DNA of 36,745 bases from Akkermansiaceae bacterium (GTDB taxonomy: Bacteria; Verrucomicrobiota; Verrucomicrobiia; Verrucomicrobiales; Akkermansiaceae), in contig JARWZU010000055.1 of NCBI GenBank assembly GCA_029866215.1, positions 1 through 36,745 of the forward strand, written 5' to 3'. The notes beneath the pieces were generated by a model. It saw only the letters and a program-made list of their open reading frames with translations, was not told the origin of the DNA and searched no databases. Position numbers and translations under genes: made by a program. Shown piece by piece: positions 28,601 through 36,745 of this stretch (position 1 is the first letter of the stretch; each line of letters starts with the position of its first letter).

Positions 28601-31600
28601 CATCGCCGTGGCCCTGCGGGAACATCCGCTGCGCATCGGCCGCGTCGATCACGCCGTTGGCGGTGCTGCTGCCGACCTTTTCCTTAATGTTGTAGTTGCT
28701 GGCGTAGATCGCTTCGCCGCTGTTGATGCCACGGGTGTAGTTCCAGACCAGGCGGTTGTAGAACGGCTTGGTGATGACGCCCGGGCTAACACTGTTATCG
28801 CGACCGCGCAGCAAGGCCATTTCCTCGTCCAGCGAACTGGCGACTTGAGCTTCAAACGAGAAGCGACTGGTGGCCACCGCCCCTGTATCCAGTCTGAATG
28901 TATCCAGCGCGACTGTCGAATCGGCGGCGTCTGCAGCTGCCTCATTGCCGAGGATGGTGTAGAGATCATTGAGATATCCCGCCGCCAGCAACAACTGCCG
29001 GTTGGTGTCCGGGTCATCCACCCCGGCGTCGATGCTCATGCTCTTGGCACGATTGAGCACCGTTTCATAAATCGCGATCAGGCCATTGTCGTTGATGTTG
29101 TCCATGTTCAACGCCAAGTCCCCTTCCCAACGGGTGCCTGCTTGGGTCAGCATACTGACGTCGGTGTTGACCGCGTTGTTGTAGAGATCCTTGACCCGTT
29201 GGGTGAAGGGGTTGATGGCGGCGAGCACCCGCTTGAGCCAGCCTTCGGTAAACTGCGGCTGCGTCCAACGTGACCATGGCGTGCCGAGCACGTTGTTGGC
29301 ACTTGCCTTTGGCCGGTAGCGCAGCGTGAACCAACGGTCGTTGAGCACAAATTGCGCGCCACCGAATGGGTTGCTGCTCGCACCGCCGATAATCGCGATG
29401 TTGCTCAGTGTTCGATCCGCGCCATCTGGAAGTTTGGTCGCATCAAAATCACCTGGCTTCTGCCAGGCACTGCCGCTGCTGTTGACCAAGTCGGTCTCCT
29501 GCGCCGCTTCCAGCTTGAAGTTGAAGGCCGAGAGTGAATTCGGGTCCGTCGTCGTGTAGACTGCCACTTCGACCGTGTTCACACCTGCCGTGAAATAACG
29601 CGGCTCAATGCCGAACTGCTTGCTCAGCCCCTGCTGCGTCAGGCCCGTGCTGGCATTCACCGAGGTGAATGCTGGGCTCGGGGCATTGTACGCCATTGCC
29701 GCCTTACCATTCACGTACAACACGCAGCCATCCAGTGCTCCCAGCGTAGCGCTGAACACGATCTTCCCGGGAACTCCTCCACTGAAGTCGACACCGGTGT
29801 TCGATTTCAGAACCAGTCCCGGAAACCCTGCCGCGATCTCGTCATCGGTGTAAGACACCGCCTGGAAGGTGAGCGCTGTCCCCGCAGGAGGCGCCTGCGT
29901 CAGCACCACGCGGGTGCTGTCGGTGATGCTCACCACCCTTGCTGGGCCGTTGCTACCCACCCAAGTGACCCTCATGTCGACCGCCATCAAGGCGGTACTA
30001 TTCAATGTGACGCTGGTGCCGTTGACCAGACTTGGCGTGACCACAAACTGGTCGATCACGTTGGATGATGCAGTGAATGTCAGAGGCGAAGTGTCGGTGG
30101 GACTAGTACTGAGAACCATGCTCGTCGCATTCGTAACGCTCACGATCGTGGCCGTTCCCGAGATGGCACTACCCGTTACGCTCATCCCAGCCATCAACTG
30201 GCCGGTATTGGCCACCGTGACGGTCGTGCCGCTGACGGAGGTGGGAGTGAGAGTAAAACCGCTCGACCCATTAGCCAAATAAGCCCGCGGATTCGCACAA
30301 ACACTCGCCGTGCCGCCAATCGTCAAGGGCTTGGAAAGTTGACTATACTGCTGCACGGTTGGCAGCATCGCCCCCGGATCACTGACGTAGGTCCAGAGAT
30401 GGGTGGACGTTGCCGGATCGCCGACGCGCGGCGTCATCACGCTCGAATACGTTGCAGGAGCGCTCGGCGCACCATCGCTGTAGCGCCAATCATATTCGTA
30501 TTCGTCGGGATGCCCGCCAAAGTCGGCGGTGTGGCGCAGTGTAACCTGCTCGTCGAGCGGGTTGCTCGAATTGATCACCTTCAGCTCGCCTGGGTAAAGC
30601 TCGCTGGCAATTTTGAAGACCTGCAAAGTCACGGGATTTCCAACATCGGTGAAGGCCCTGCCGTTGTTGAAGACCATCGTCACGTAGCCTGCCCCTTGCC
30701 CGGTCGCCGTGAGTGCGTAACTATCAACCTTGGTATCTGAATCGTGGATCGAAGAAATAATCGGCCCTTCCGACAATGTTGTCGCAGTAGAAGTAGCGCC
30801 GCCTCTAAAAAACTCTTTCCAACTGGACCACCGGGCCGTGTAGGACGCTGTCGTAGCAGCAACCCCTTGGTTATCACTGGCCGCATAGATATTCAGCGAC
30901 TTCAGTGGGTCGGCTATGTATGTGCCCAGTTTGGAGGGGTTTTCATAGTAGGTCGTAAGCGGTGCTTTGAGGGATTGGATGGCTTTTACCCAGTTGGCAT
31001 GATCTGACCCCGTCGTGGTTTCCAGAGCGATCAGAATCGCCTCTTGGTCCGCGCTTAACGTATTGAGATCCAGATACGAATCGCCGGTGATTTCCTCATG
31101 AAACACTCCTTTGAACACGAGGGAGCCGCGGCCATTGGCCGAAGCACTCAGCAATGGGTCATAATAAAAGCGCTGCTGCAAATCGGGCGGCAACTTTTGG
31201 AAATAGGTTTTCCCCTTATAGCTTGCCGTGGCGATGCTGCTGGGCAGCTTGGTCATGCCAATCGAGTCGAGATCCACCGTCTTCTGGGAAGTCGGGTCGA
31301 ACAGGACGACACTGTATTCGTCGAGCGTGTTTGTAGCCTTGGCGATCGACTGTTGATAGAGCACTTGGGCGCTTTGCTGGCCACGCACTTGCGGCAGACC
31401 GTGATTCGCCAGCGTCAGGGTTTCACCCACTCGCATTTCAGGCGCACTCGTCGGCCACTCCGGATTGAAGAAGATCGGTAGCGGAGCATCCAAGCCGTCA
31501 GCCCCCAATGTGGTTGAAGCGTAAGCATTGATTTTCGTTAGATCCAGTGGCAGGCCGCTTTGGCTGCTATTGCGCAGGAACGGCAGCACCGTTCCCTCCT

Positions 31601-34600
31601 GCGGTTGTGCAGCAAGGGTGTAGCCGGGGACGAAGAACCCACCTTGGAGGGTGTAATAGAGTTTCATCGATAGCGTCGGTTTGAACGTCCACGCTTGCGA
31701 ACTTACCGTCACAGCCTGCGATAAAACAAATTGGGTACTGTTGGTGATGCTGACGATTGTCGCGATTCCAGTGATTCCCGTTCCGGTGACGGTCATCCCT
31801 GGCGTCAGGCCCGTCGTGCCAGGGACGGTGACTGTCGCCGACGCCGTGGCAGTTGCATTCAGCACCTTGTTTACGCTGTGCGGGCCGCGATGTACCCAAG
31901 TAAAGCCCTTGCGATCCTGGAAGGTGAAACTTTTATAAGCCTCGTTCGTTTGAACCAATGTGTTGGTGGGGGTGTCTTTACTCCAGATTTCCACGTCCTT
32001 GGCAGTTTTGCCGACCATCGCCGGCGGCAGCAATGGCAACGGGTAGGGCTTCGACAATAAAGTCCCCGCCGTCGCCGTGTAGCAAAAATCATAAGTCGCG
32101 TTGCTACGCACGACTTGGTAGGCGCGCATCTGGGGCCGCTGGTCGCTGGCATCGGTGAAAGACACCAACACGTAGGGCTCGGAGGTGTAGTTGGCCGTTT
32201 TATAACCGCTGGCAGGCTGGGTCCTCCCAGTGTTGGAATAAATATTTAAATCGTCGCGTAGGGCATAGGCCCGGCCCGAGCGAATCAGGGCGTGTTCCTC
32301 GTTGGGATTGTAACCCGGCTGACTGACATCGTTTTGCACATAAATCGTGCCAGAAGCTTCCGCGCCGAGTAAATCACCACTGCCGATGCCCTGAGCAATG
32401 ACGATTTGCGATGGAGCTGTTGGGTAAGTCACCTTGTACCTGCCGATTTTCCCGGGCACATATTGGTCTTTGAATGCCGCGCTGGGCGCCGCGATTTTTT
32501 TAAACCACCGCACCGTCAGCACATCATTGCTAGGCATGGCATTGACGGGGATGATCGCGCCCTTATTGCCCTCCTTGACCCCAGAAACGATGGGATCGAT
32601 GTAAGCACTGGAGTGATACCCCGTGCCACCGGAGAGATAACCGCCATTTTCATAACCTGCCGGCGGATTGATGCGTGTGCCCACCGTCGCAGGGCTATTG
32701 AAGAGGGCCGCGCCGCCACCATCCTCCACCGTATAGGTCCAGTTGCCCGTGGTATTGGTCACCAGAGTCGACAGCACATAGTGGGTGTTGTCGGTGATGC
32801 TGCGGATCGTGCCCAAATAATTACCGTTTGCATCGCTGACCGTCATCCCCACCACCAGCCCCGATGTGGTACTGGGAGCCGTTAGCGTAATGGTGCTTGT
32901 GCCCGTGCTGTAGGTCGATGCCATACTCAAGTTGGAGGACCCGTAGAAAAATATCACCGCGCTGGTGCTGTTGCCGATGTTGGTCGACAGCAGATAACGG
33001 GTCCCGTCGAGGATTTCTATAATCGTGGCGCTGCCGGAAATCCCGCTGCCTGTCACCGTCATCCCGACGCGCAGGTCCGCCGTACTCGCGACTGTGACCG
33101 TGGTGGCAGTCGATGACGAACTGAGCGTCTTGCTCCGCGTCTCGGCCTGGGTGTAAAGATTCATGTACCAGTTTTCCATGCCGCTGCTGAATTTCAGGAG
33201 CGCACGGTTCAAGCCCTCCGAGGATGCGGGAAAAGTGACGCAAAGGCGCTGCGTTAGACTATCGATTTTCGCTGCCGTCTGGGCCGGGTCGTCTTGATAG
33301 ACAATCGTCGGCAACAGGCCATCGGTGAACTGCAGTCCATTGTCCGCCGTGCTACCCGCCGCGGCTACCGTGTTGAAGGCGTAGTCACTCAAATTCGGCG
33401 ACCAGCGCAGCCAGTAGGAATCCAAGAACTTCGGCCATCTAATCCCGAAATCTCCGGTCTGTAACCAATAAAACAGCACCTTGTTGTATGCATCGGCCGA
33501 AGCAGGACTGCCATTATCGGGGCTGTTGGCGGCCCCGGTTTCGCGTTCCGCAAAATACTTGTAAACGCCATCGTCTTGCATGTTGCTGGCATAATAGCTA
33601 CCGCCACCTGCTTCCAAACGCACCGGCTTCGGCACCCCCTTCAGAGGGGTGCTGCCGTTCACCGCATCGTGTGGCAGGATCTGCTGGCCCAAGTAGGTCG
33701 TGTTCGGGTAAGGGGCTGGCGAGCGCACTAAGTCCACCACGTCGATTCCCAGCGAGGTGTAAATGTCGTTACCCGCGCGAATCGCTCCCAAATATTCGAT
33801 CAGAATCCGACCTTCAACATTGTAGGCACGAATCGCACCGTTGCCATTGAATCGCTCAAAATATAGGGTTTTCAGATTCGGAATCATTGGGAGGTAGCCG
33901 GGCACACTCACTTCATTGGCCACCGCCTTGGGCACGCTGGTGTTGTAAATCGGATTGACCGTGCTGATTCGTCCATCGCTGATTGCTACGGCCGGCGCGT
34001 CGAAGCTTCCCTCCGTCCAGAAAATCGTTCTCACCGGCTTCGTGGTGGTGGAAGCCACCGTAAAGCTCTCCGACTTCGTCTCGTAGGAGTCATTCACCTG
34101 AAGCAGGCTGACCCAGGTGATCGTCACCCGCCCCGGCTGCGAGGCGTAAACCTTTTCCCCGTGCGGACTGTAATAATAAGCCAGCGCGGGCGTGACCACG
34201 ACCGAGGTCCCCGCACTGTTTGAGATCGTCTGATTGGCATTCCCCGCCAACGTGACGAGGGTCCTATCATCGCTGATGGCGATGATAGGCTGCCCCAGCA
34301 GCGTCGCTCCGACCGTTAAGTCCCCGGCCGTGGCAGCATTCACGCTCACTAGATTGGCGTCTAGGCTATTGGTACTGCTGGCGGTGACGCTGACACGATA
34401 GTCGACGACAGGCGTTGCGCCGTCGATGACCTCACCCGGCGCCACCGGCTTCGACCGCCAGTAGCCTGCCGGGGCCGGGGTGCTGCCGTCAGCCTTGACC
34501 AGCGGCGGGGTGATGACGTCGCCCAGCGCAAATCGCGGCAAGCCGGAGGAAAACGCGCCGCCAATGGTGCTGCGACCCAAGGCCAGGGTGCTGGTGGTGA

Positions 34601-34946
34601 CGATCGAATTCAGCGCGTTGGATGGATAATCCGTCGCCTTAAACGTGAAGCTACTTGCGGCGTAAGCGGGAAAAGCCCCTAACTTTACCCCCGACGAGCC
34701 GCCAATCAATCCCATCCCTTGAAAGTTGCTATCAAGCGTTGCGGCGTATCGCGCCGAACTACCGACTGCGGTGGGCAGTGCGCTGGTGATCGGACCCGCA
34801 GGCGTAGCGGCGGCACCAGCCGCCGTGTAAGGTGCGTAGAGCCAGTTGCTGTTAGTCGCCTTGACGTCATACAGTTGCGCGCGAACGGTCGCGGCAGACA
34901 GCAGACTCACCACAACAGTGGTCAGATGGAAAAATCGGGTATTCAT
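25680..34946 (-). CDS. Giant secreted protein (3088 residues) with Tc-toxin A-like C-terminal third
   Basis: The start at 34946 gives the signal peptide MNTRFFHLTTVVVSLLSAATVRA; an ATG 9 bp upstream is less fitting. Residues 25-1900 are mostly beta, with six modules of the type TVTVxxTxxLxxGMTVTGxGIxGxATIVSI (near 34300, 33070, 32800, 31770, 30160 and 29940). Residues about 1900-2450 are helical. Residues about 2480-2750 form a long charged helical hairpin broken by a hydrophobic tip (EGLPTVVGPLAVDATAPARSA), followed by YRSLFDLASRYTYMAAKAYDYE. The last 340 residues are beta and end RWKIVIP ... VTDIKLYLRTYSHSGN. Helical hairpin, tip and a C-terminal ..DI-L-LR.. end recall Tc toxin A subunits (DLAVARCLMAEQAY and NDIILHIRY there). 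A pore-forming or injection role is inference. Gap to the upstream gene: 283 bp; to the downstream gene: 73 bp. Confidence 0.7.
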   Translation of the reverse strand: MNTRFFHLTTVVVSLLSAATVRAQLYDVKATNSNWLYAPYTAAGAAATPAGPITSALPTAVGSSARYAATLDSNFQGMGLIGGSSGVKLGAFPAYAASSFTFKATDYPSNALNSIVTTSTLALGRSTIGGAFSSGLPRFALGDVITPPLVKADGSTPAPAGYWRSKPVAPGEVIDGATPVVDYRVSVTASSTNSLDANLVSVNAATAGDLTVGATLLGQPIIAISDDRTLVTLAGNANQTISNSAGTSVVVTPALAYYYSPHGEKVYASQPGRVTITWVSLLQVNDSYETKSESFTVASTTTKPVRTIFWTEGSFDAPAVAISDGRISTVNPIYNTSVPKAVANEVSVPGYLPMIPNLKTLYFERFNGNGAIRAYNVEGRILIEYLGAIRAGNDIYTSLGIDVVDLVRSPAPYPNTTYLGQQILPHDAVNGSTPLKGVPKPVRLEAGGGSYYASNMQDDGVYKYFAERETGAANSPDNGSPASADAYNKVLFYWLQTGDFGIRWPKFLDSYWLRWSPNLSDYAFNTVAAAGSTADNGLQFTDGLLPTIVYQDDPAQTAAKIDSLTQRLCVTFPASSEGLNRALLKFSSGMENWYMNLYTQAETRSKTLSSSSTATTVTVASTADLRVGMTVTGSGISGSATIIEILDGTRYLLSTNIGNSTSAVIFFYGSSNLSMASTYSTGTSTITLTAPSTTSGLVVGMTVSDANGNYLGTIRSITDNTHYVLSTLVTNTTGNWTYTVEDGGGAALFNSPATVGTRINPPAGYENGGYLSGGTGYHSSAYIDPIVSGVKEGNKGAIIPVNAMPSNDVLTVRWFKKIAAPSAAFKDQYVPGKIGRYKVTYPTAPSQIVIAQGIGSGDLLGAEASGTIYVQNDVSQPGYNPNEEHALIRSGRAYALRDDLNIYSNTGRTQPASGYKTANYTSEPYVLVSFTDASDQRPQMRAYQVVRSNATYDFCYTATAGTLLSKPYPLPLLPPAMVGKTAKDVEIWSKDTPTNTLVQTNEAYKSFTFQDRKGFTWVHRGPHSVNKVLNATATASATVTVPGTTGLTPGMTVTGTGITGIATIVSITNSTQFVLSQAVTVSSQAWTFKPTLSMKLYYTLQGGFFVPGYTLAAQPQEGTVLPFLRNSSQSGLPLDLTKINAYASTTLGADGLDAPLPIFFNPEWPTSAPEMRVGETLTLANHGLPQVRGQQSAQVLYQQSIAKATNTLDEYSVVLFDPTSQKTVDLDSIGMTKLPSSIATASYKGKTYFQKLPPDLQQRFYYDPLLSASANGRGSLVFKGVFHEEITGDSYLDLNTLSADQEAILIALETTTGSDHANWVKAIQSLKAPLTTYYENPSKLGTYIADPLKSLNIYAASDNQGVAATTASYTARWSSWKEFFRGGATSTATTLSEGPIISSIHDSDTKVDSYALTATGQGAGYVTMVFNNGRAFTDVGNPVTLQVFKIASELYPGELKVINSSNPLDEQVTLRHTADFGGHPDEYEYDWRYSDGAPSAPATYSSVMTPRVGDPATSTHLWTYVSDPGAMLPTVQQYSQLSKPLTIGGTASVCANPRAYLANGSSGFTLTPTSVSGTTVTVANTGQLMAGMSVTGSAISGTATIVSVTNATSMVLSTSPTDTSPLTFTASSNVIDQFVVTPSLVNGTSVTLNSTALMAVDMRVTWVGSNGPARVVSITDSTRVVLTQAPPAGTALTFQAVSYTDDEIAAGFPGLVLKSNTGVDFSGGVPGKIVFSATLGALDGCVLYVNGKAAMAYNAPSPAFTSVNASTGLTQQGLSKQFGIEPRYFTAGVNTVEVAVYTTTDPNSLSAFNFKLEAAQETDLVNSSGSAWQKPGDFDATKLPDGADRTLSNIAIIGGASSNPFGGAQFVLNDRWFTLRYRPKASANNVLGTPWSRWTQPQFTEGWLKRVLAAINPFTQRVKDLYNNAVNTDVSMLTQAGTRWEGDLALNMDNINDNGLIAIYETVLNRAKSMSIDAGVDDPDTNRQLLLAAGYLNDLYTILGNEAAADAADSTVALDTFRLDTGAVATSRFSFEAQVASSLDEEMALLRGRDNSVSPGVITKPFYNRLVWNYTRGINSGEAIYASNYNIKEKVGSSTANGVIDAADAQRMFPQGHGDAYGHYLTALTGYYRLLWNDKFTWKPSAEAVTVLGVPVTVDFQDERKFAAAAAHLASTAEQICALTYRQNYKDDPKAGWSQFQDKDTTRGWALDEQVSRSTQGAFFNWTMANALVPDVDTVHTGVQKIDRTTVLELALLPAAATSFQSTLDNANARLNPLGLSPGAIPFDIDPSFANSLGQEQGRVQGKSQFLQMYDRSLRALNNAAGAFSQAASMSRALRDQTNTVDDYAASISQQEFAYNGQLIDIFGTPYTGDTTFSSDYTGPDLFNFFIVDRPNDLVDTSQPVSVTIEQRSKYNDLSDNALLNATKTGLTLLAKQIAPILGSFVKVAWNEGMKVDTESKTVNINPSSLVQYNDVWKTGGMGSRRQTGELQHALVGAQQSLLAIHQANNEFKNKLSELKRKSMEFDMMVMGHGLSKNIIKIANNVKELQDTIKIAAKNAEQTSEIAAEAVKETTEAAAEGLPTVVGPLAVDATAPARSAIESVGLATKAFGYIKVKVSSAIQWATEKVTKYAVAKAEAAITDAEWADSERALQYEMITLYNEVTTQEAALMSLTVAHQRALEDINNIYAKGNRLLLEREIFRQRAAAIIQGYRTNDMTFRTFRNEALEQYRSLFDLASRYTYMAAKAYDYETGLLGTSQGKTVFSKIVASRSLGDLTGGTPQSTTSTLGDAGLAGSMAQLDADFSVAEGRLGINNPDYYGTVFSLRGELFRLMDDPDETSDDDAWRQTLEQHVVSNVLNDSDVATQCLNIKKSNGSAVPGIIIPFSSCIEGSKNFFGKELAAYDHAYSVSSFATVISNAGMVFSGYVGMDSAVSSTEVTAANSAYALSATPYAYLIPCGNDVMRAPPLGDTDTIRTWTVQDQALPLPYNLGANDFNSTQFFNATGTLSSQPWIIRKHQAFRAVANPDLFTGAPPLEFSSARLIGRSAWNTRWKIVIPANTLSANEQDALNRFVSSVTDIKLYLRTYSHSGN

Positions 34947-35035
34947 AACGGTCAAAAAAGTCGGAGATAAGGAGAAAAACAGCGGAATGGCGAGGCGCCA
35001 ACCGCGGCGATCAATCGAGTCTTGTTAGCCAAAAG

Positions 35036-35093
35036 GCGAGCTAACTGCGGCTTGCGGCAAGCCAACTGCGGCTTCTGGCGAGCCAACTGCGAC
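35036..35093. repeat. Three imperfect 21-bp tandem repeats in the leader of the giant gene
   Basis: GCGAGCTAACTGCGGCTTGC, then GCAAGCCAACTGCGGCTTCT, then GCGAGCCAACTGCGAC follow one another with a 21-bp period, about 90 bp in front of the giant gene. No plausible gene covers them. They could be operator sites or a slipped-strand length polymorphism. The rest of the 283-bp gap 34947-35229 shows no gene or terminator. Confidence 0.75.
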
Positions 35094-35229
35094 CCAACTT
35101 GAGGCGGAACTTGCCCACGCCCACGCAACCGATCCCCCGCCAAGGGGAATGGCACGCAAACGGCGATGGACAGGATCGGGTTCATACCATGGATGGATGC
35201 AGATCAAAAAGGCTGGGTCGCCAACAACC

Positions 35230-36745
35230 TCAGAACTTGATGATGTAGTTGACATAGGCGTTCATCGGGCGGGTTTCGCTGCCGCCGGCGTATAATGTCG
35301 TATCATCTTGTACCAAAGTTCCGGTTGCTCCTGTATTGCCTGCACCTCCGCTCGCACTCGTTTGGGAGAAGTTTGTATAGGTATCAGAGAAGGCGTGCGT
35401 ATGATTTTTGAATGCATCCCCCTGGATCGATCCGATGGCATCGCCAGTGTTACCGCCCGCGGCCATCGCATTGCGCGAAGCGCGGTCGGGATCGCGTCCG
35501 ATCGCACTGTCCCAGCCCCGCAAGAATCTGCCGCGGAAGTCAGGAAGATAAAAATCGTTGGAGGTAAGATAGCCGCACTTTGTCCCCAACACGGCAAAAA
35601 GAGCGGGGTAGTCCGCCCGAACTTTCAAACTCCCATCGCACAACAACCACCCCCCCGTCGTTGGCGCGGTAGTCCCCATGTAGGCCACGACGGTGCCCGC
35701 CGGGCAAAGCGCCTGCTGCACGGCCGCCACCAAAGCCGCCAAGGGCACACTGCCCGTCGTGATGTTGGTACCTGTCAGGCTGGTCAGAGCCGCGCCGTTG
35801 CCGACGTGACTTGCGGCCGTGACGGCGCCACTGGTATTCAAGGATCCACCCGTCACCGCGCCCGTGGCCGTGACCGTACCGCCGGTGACTAAGGATCCAC
35901 CCGTCACTGCGCCCGTGGCCGTCACCGTGCCAGCGGTATTCAAGGAACCACCCGTCACAGCACCCGTCGCAGTGACTGCCCCCGTGACATCGAGCGCGAC
36001 CGTCGGCGCCGCTGATTTGCCGATGCCGACGTTGCCACCACTGGGATTGAGCTGAAGATTGCCGGCCGTGGAGGCAGCGACATAAGATTGCAGTGTCGCT
36101 TGGTTGAGGTTGGTGTCGAAGCCGATGTTGAGCCGCTCGGTGGGGTTGCTGTCGCCGCGAATGACCAACTGGCGACCGGGGGTGCTGGCATCGTCGCCCT
36201 GGATCGTCAGCTTATTGCTGCTGTCGAAGGACGAAGTGGCGCCGAAGCCGACTTGGCCGCTGGCATTCCAGTTGAGGGCGATTTTCTGAGTGCCGTTGAC
36301 ATTGGAGCCGAGTGCGCCGCCGCTGTTGCCGTAAAGCACGGGACCATCGACCGCGATGGTGTTAAACGTGCGACCCGTACCATACCAACCGAGACCGTAG
36401 TTGCTGGCCGTACCGCTGAGTGGACTGAGGCTCAAGTCGGTCGATGAGGCGATACCGTCAGCGACTTTGGCGTGGAACGCATAGCCGGTGCTGGTGATCT
36501 GCTGGCGCGGGCTGATCGCCACATCGGTCGTCTGGATTTGGCCGTCGCCGTTGTCGAGCGCGATTTCGAGGTAGCGGCTATCGCCGCTGGTGAACACCGC
36601 ACTCAAGTCGCCACGATTGTTGGCTTCGGTAGCGGGCGTTGCCGATGCCGTGCCCCCGGCGAGGCCCGATGCAGAAATCCCGTTGCCCAACACCACGCTG
36701 AATTCACCCAGCGAGACGGTCGCCGTCTGTTCTTCGGTCCACAAG
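35230..36745 (-). CDS. Phage-tail-collar-type fibre protein, 5' end outside window
   Basis: The frame is open to the window edge, so only the last 505 codons are seen and the first codon here is not a real start. The visible N-terminal part (SPRQQITSTGYAFHAKVADGIA) matches the module also found in the RCC1/S74 protein. Then come fibre-like beta segments (LNIGFDTNLNQATLQSYVA, GNLQLNPSGGNVGIGKS), four near-repeats of the form GTVTATGAVTGGSLNT, and a C-terminal Tail Collar domain (GTVVAYMGTTAPTTGGWLLC, FYLPDFRGRFLRGWD, then NHTHAFSD). The C-terminus NAYVNYIIKF is the usual end of such fibres. Collar proteins are trimeric receptor-binding or attachment fibres. It is the first visible gene of the operon-like locus. 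Confidence 0.88.
   Translation of the reverse strand, partial: LWTEEQTATVSLGEFSVVLGNGISASGLAGGTASATPATEANNRGDLSAVFTSGDSRYLEIALDNGDGQIQTTDVAISPRQQITSTGYAFHAKVADGIASSTDLSLSPLSGTASNYGLGWYGTGRTFNTIAVDGPVLYGNSGGALGSNVNGTQKIALNWNASGQVGFGATSSFDSSNKLTIQGDDASTPGRQLVIRGDSNPTERLNIGFDTNLNQATLQSYVAASTAGNLQLNPSGGNVGIGKSAAPTVALDVTGAVTATGAVTGGSLNTAGTVTATGAVTGGSLVTGGTVTATGAVTGGSLNTSGAVTAASHVGNGAALTSLTGTNITTGSVPLAALVAAVQQALCPAGTVVAYMGTTAPTTGGWLLCDGSLKVRADYPALFAVLGTKCGYLTSNDFYLPDFRGRFLRGWDSAIGRDPDRASRNAMAAGGNTGDAIGSIQGDAFKNHTHAFSDTYTNFSQTSASGGAGNTGATGTLVQDDTTLYAGGSETRPMNAYVNYIIKF
35840..35992 (-). repeat. Three 51-bp tandem repeats in the collar fibre gene
   Basis: Units start at 35840, 35891 and 35942 with the shared word AAGGATCCACCCGTCAC (AAGGAACC in the third). 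Each encodes 17 residues of the form TVTATGAVTGGSL. They are imperfect, with mostly third-position changes. Confidence 0.85.

Noticed and set aside
35036-35093. CRISPR-like array
   Set aside because: The 21-bp units are contiguous with no spacers and no cas genes.
22195-36745. Prophage or phage remnant, suggested by collar, tail-fibre and S74 domains
   Set aside because: The proteins carry Sec signal peptides, and no capsid, portal, tail-tube, terminase or lysis genes are present; the domains appear adopted for exported fibres.

Overview
The window looks like a chromosomal segment of a Verrucomicrobiota bacterium. This is inferred from gene content: two Tat-exported Gfo/Idh/MocA oxidoreductases, one of them in an operon with a DoxX protein and a discoidin-like lipoprotein; a CdsZ-type zinc-ribbon coiled-coil protein; very large secreted proteins with autotransporter-independent signal peptides; and few recognisable Shine-Dalgarno sites. 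Base composition is moderately GC-rich and fairly even. The exceptions are the AT-rich fur/porin intergenic region and a small cassette behind rnc.

Layout. Positions 1-3807 (minus) hold the 5' 1269 codons of a secreted subtilisin-like protease whose C-terminal side consists of adhesive, Ig-like and MBG-type repeats; its 3' end lies outside the window. Behind it is a zinc-ribbon/coiled-coil protein (3838-4542). Positions 4676-7270 are a tightly coupled minus-strand operon: DoxX, then oxidoreductase, then lipoprotein. A second oxidoreductase (7355-8713) and a Fur-family regulator (8880-9404) follow. A Lpg1974-like outer-membrane porin (9585-10463, plus) is divergent from fur and ends in a textbook terminator. 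Positions 10600-15083 (plus) carry rsgA, a coiled-coil MscS channel and ribD; the last two overlap by 4 bp. On the minus strand come bioA, a gene-poor stretch with three hairpins, a stand-alone fusA and tyrS. On the plus strand are tRNA-His and rnc.

Behind rnc is a roughly 0.8 kb cassette with a DUF433/DUF5615 (VapBC-like) toxin-antitoxin pair. It is bracketed by an 85-bp direct repeat that duplicates the 3' end of rnc. This looks like a site-specific or homologous insertion at the end of rnc.

The right 14.5 kb (22195-36745, minus) is one locus of large exported proteins. In transcription order these are a phage-tail-collar fibre protein (5' end outside the window), a 3088-residue giant, a fibre protein with an RCC1 beta-propeller and a C-terminal S74 self-cleaving chaperone domain, and a small Ig-like protein with a calcium-loop-like motif. 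The C-terminal third of the giant resembles the A subunit of insecticidal Tc toxins: a long helical hairpin with a hydrophobic tip, a second helical segment, and a short beta domain ending in a ..TDIKLYLR.. motif. No TcB/TcC (Rhs/YD-repeat) gene is visible, but the neighbouring protein supplies a beta-propeller and an autoprocessing domain. The locus is therefore the best candidate here for an undescribed system: a secreted, Tc-like or fibre-based assembly. This is a hypothesis from pattern recognition, not a database result.
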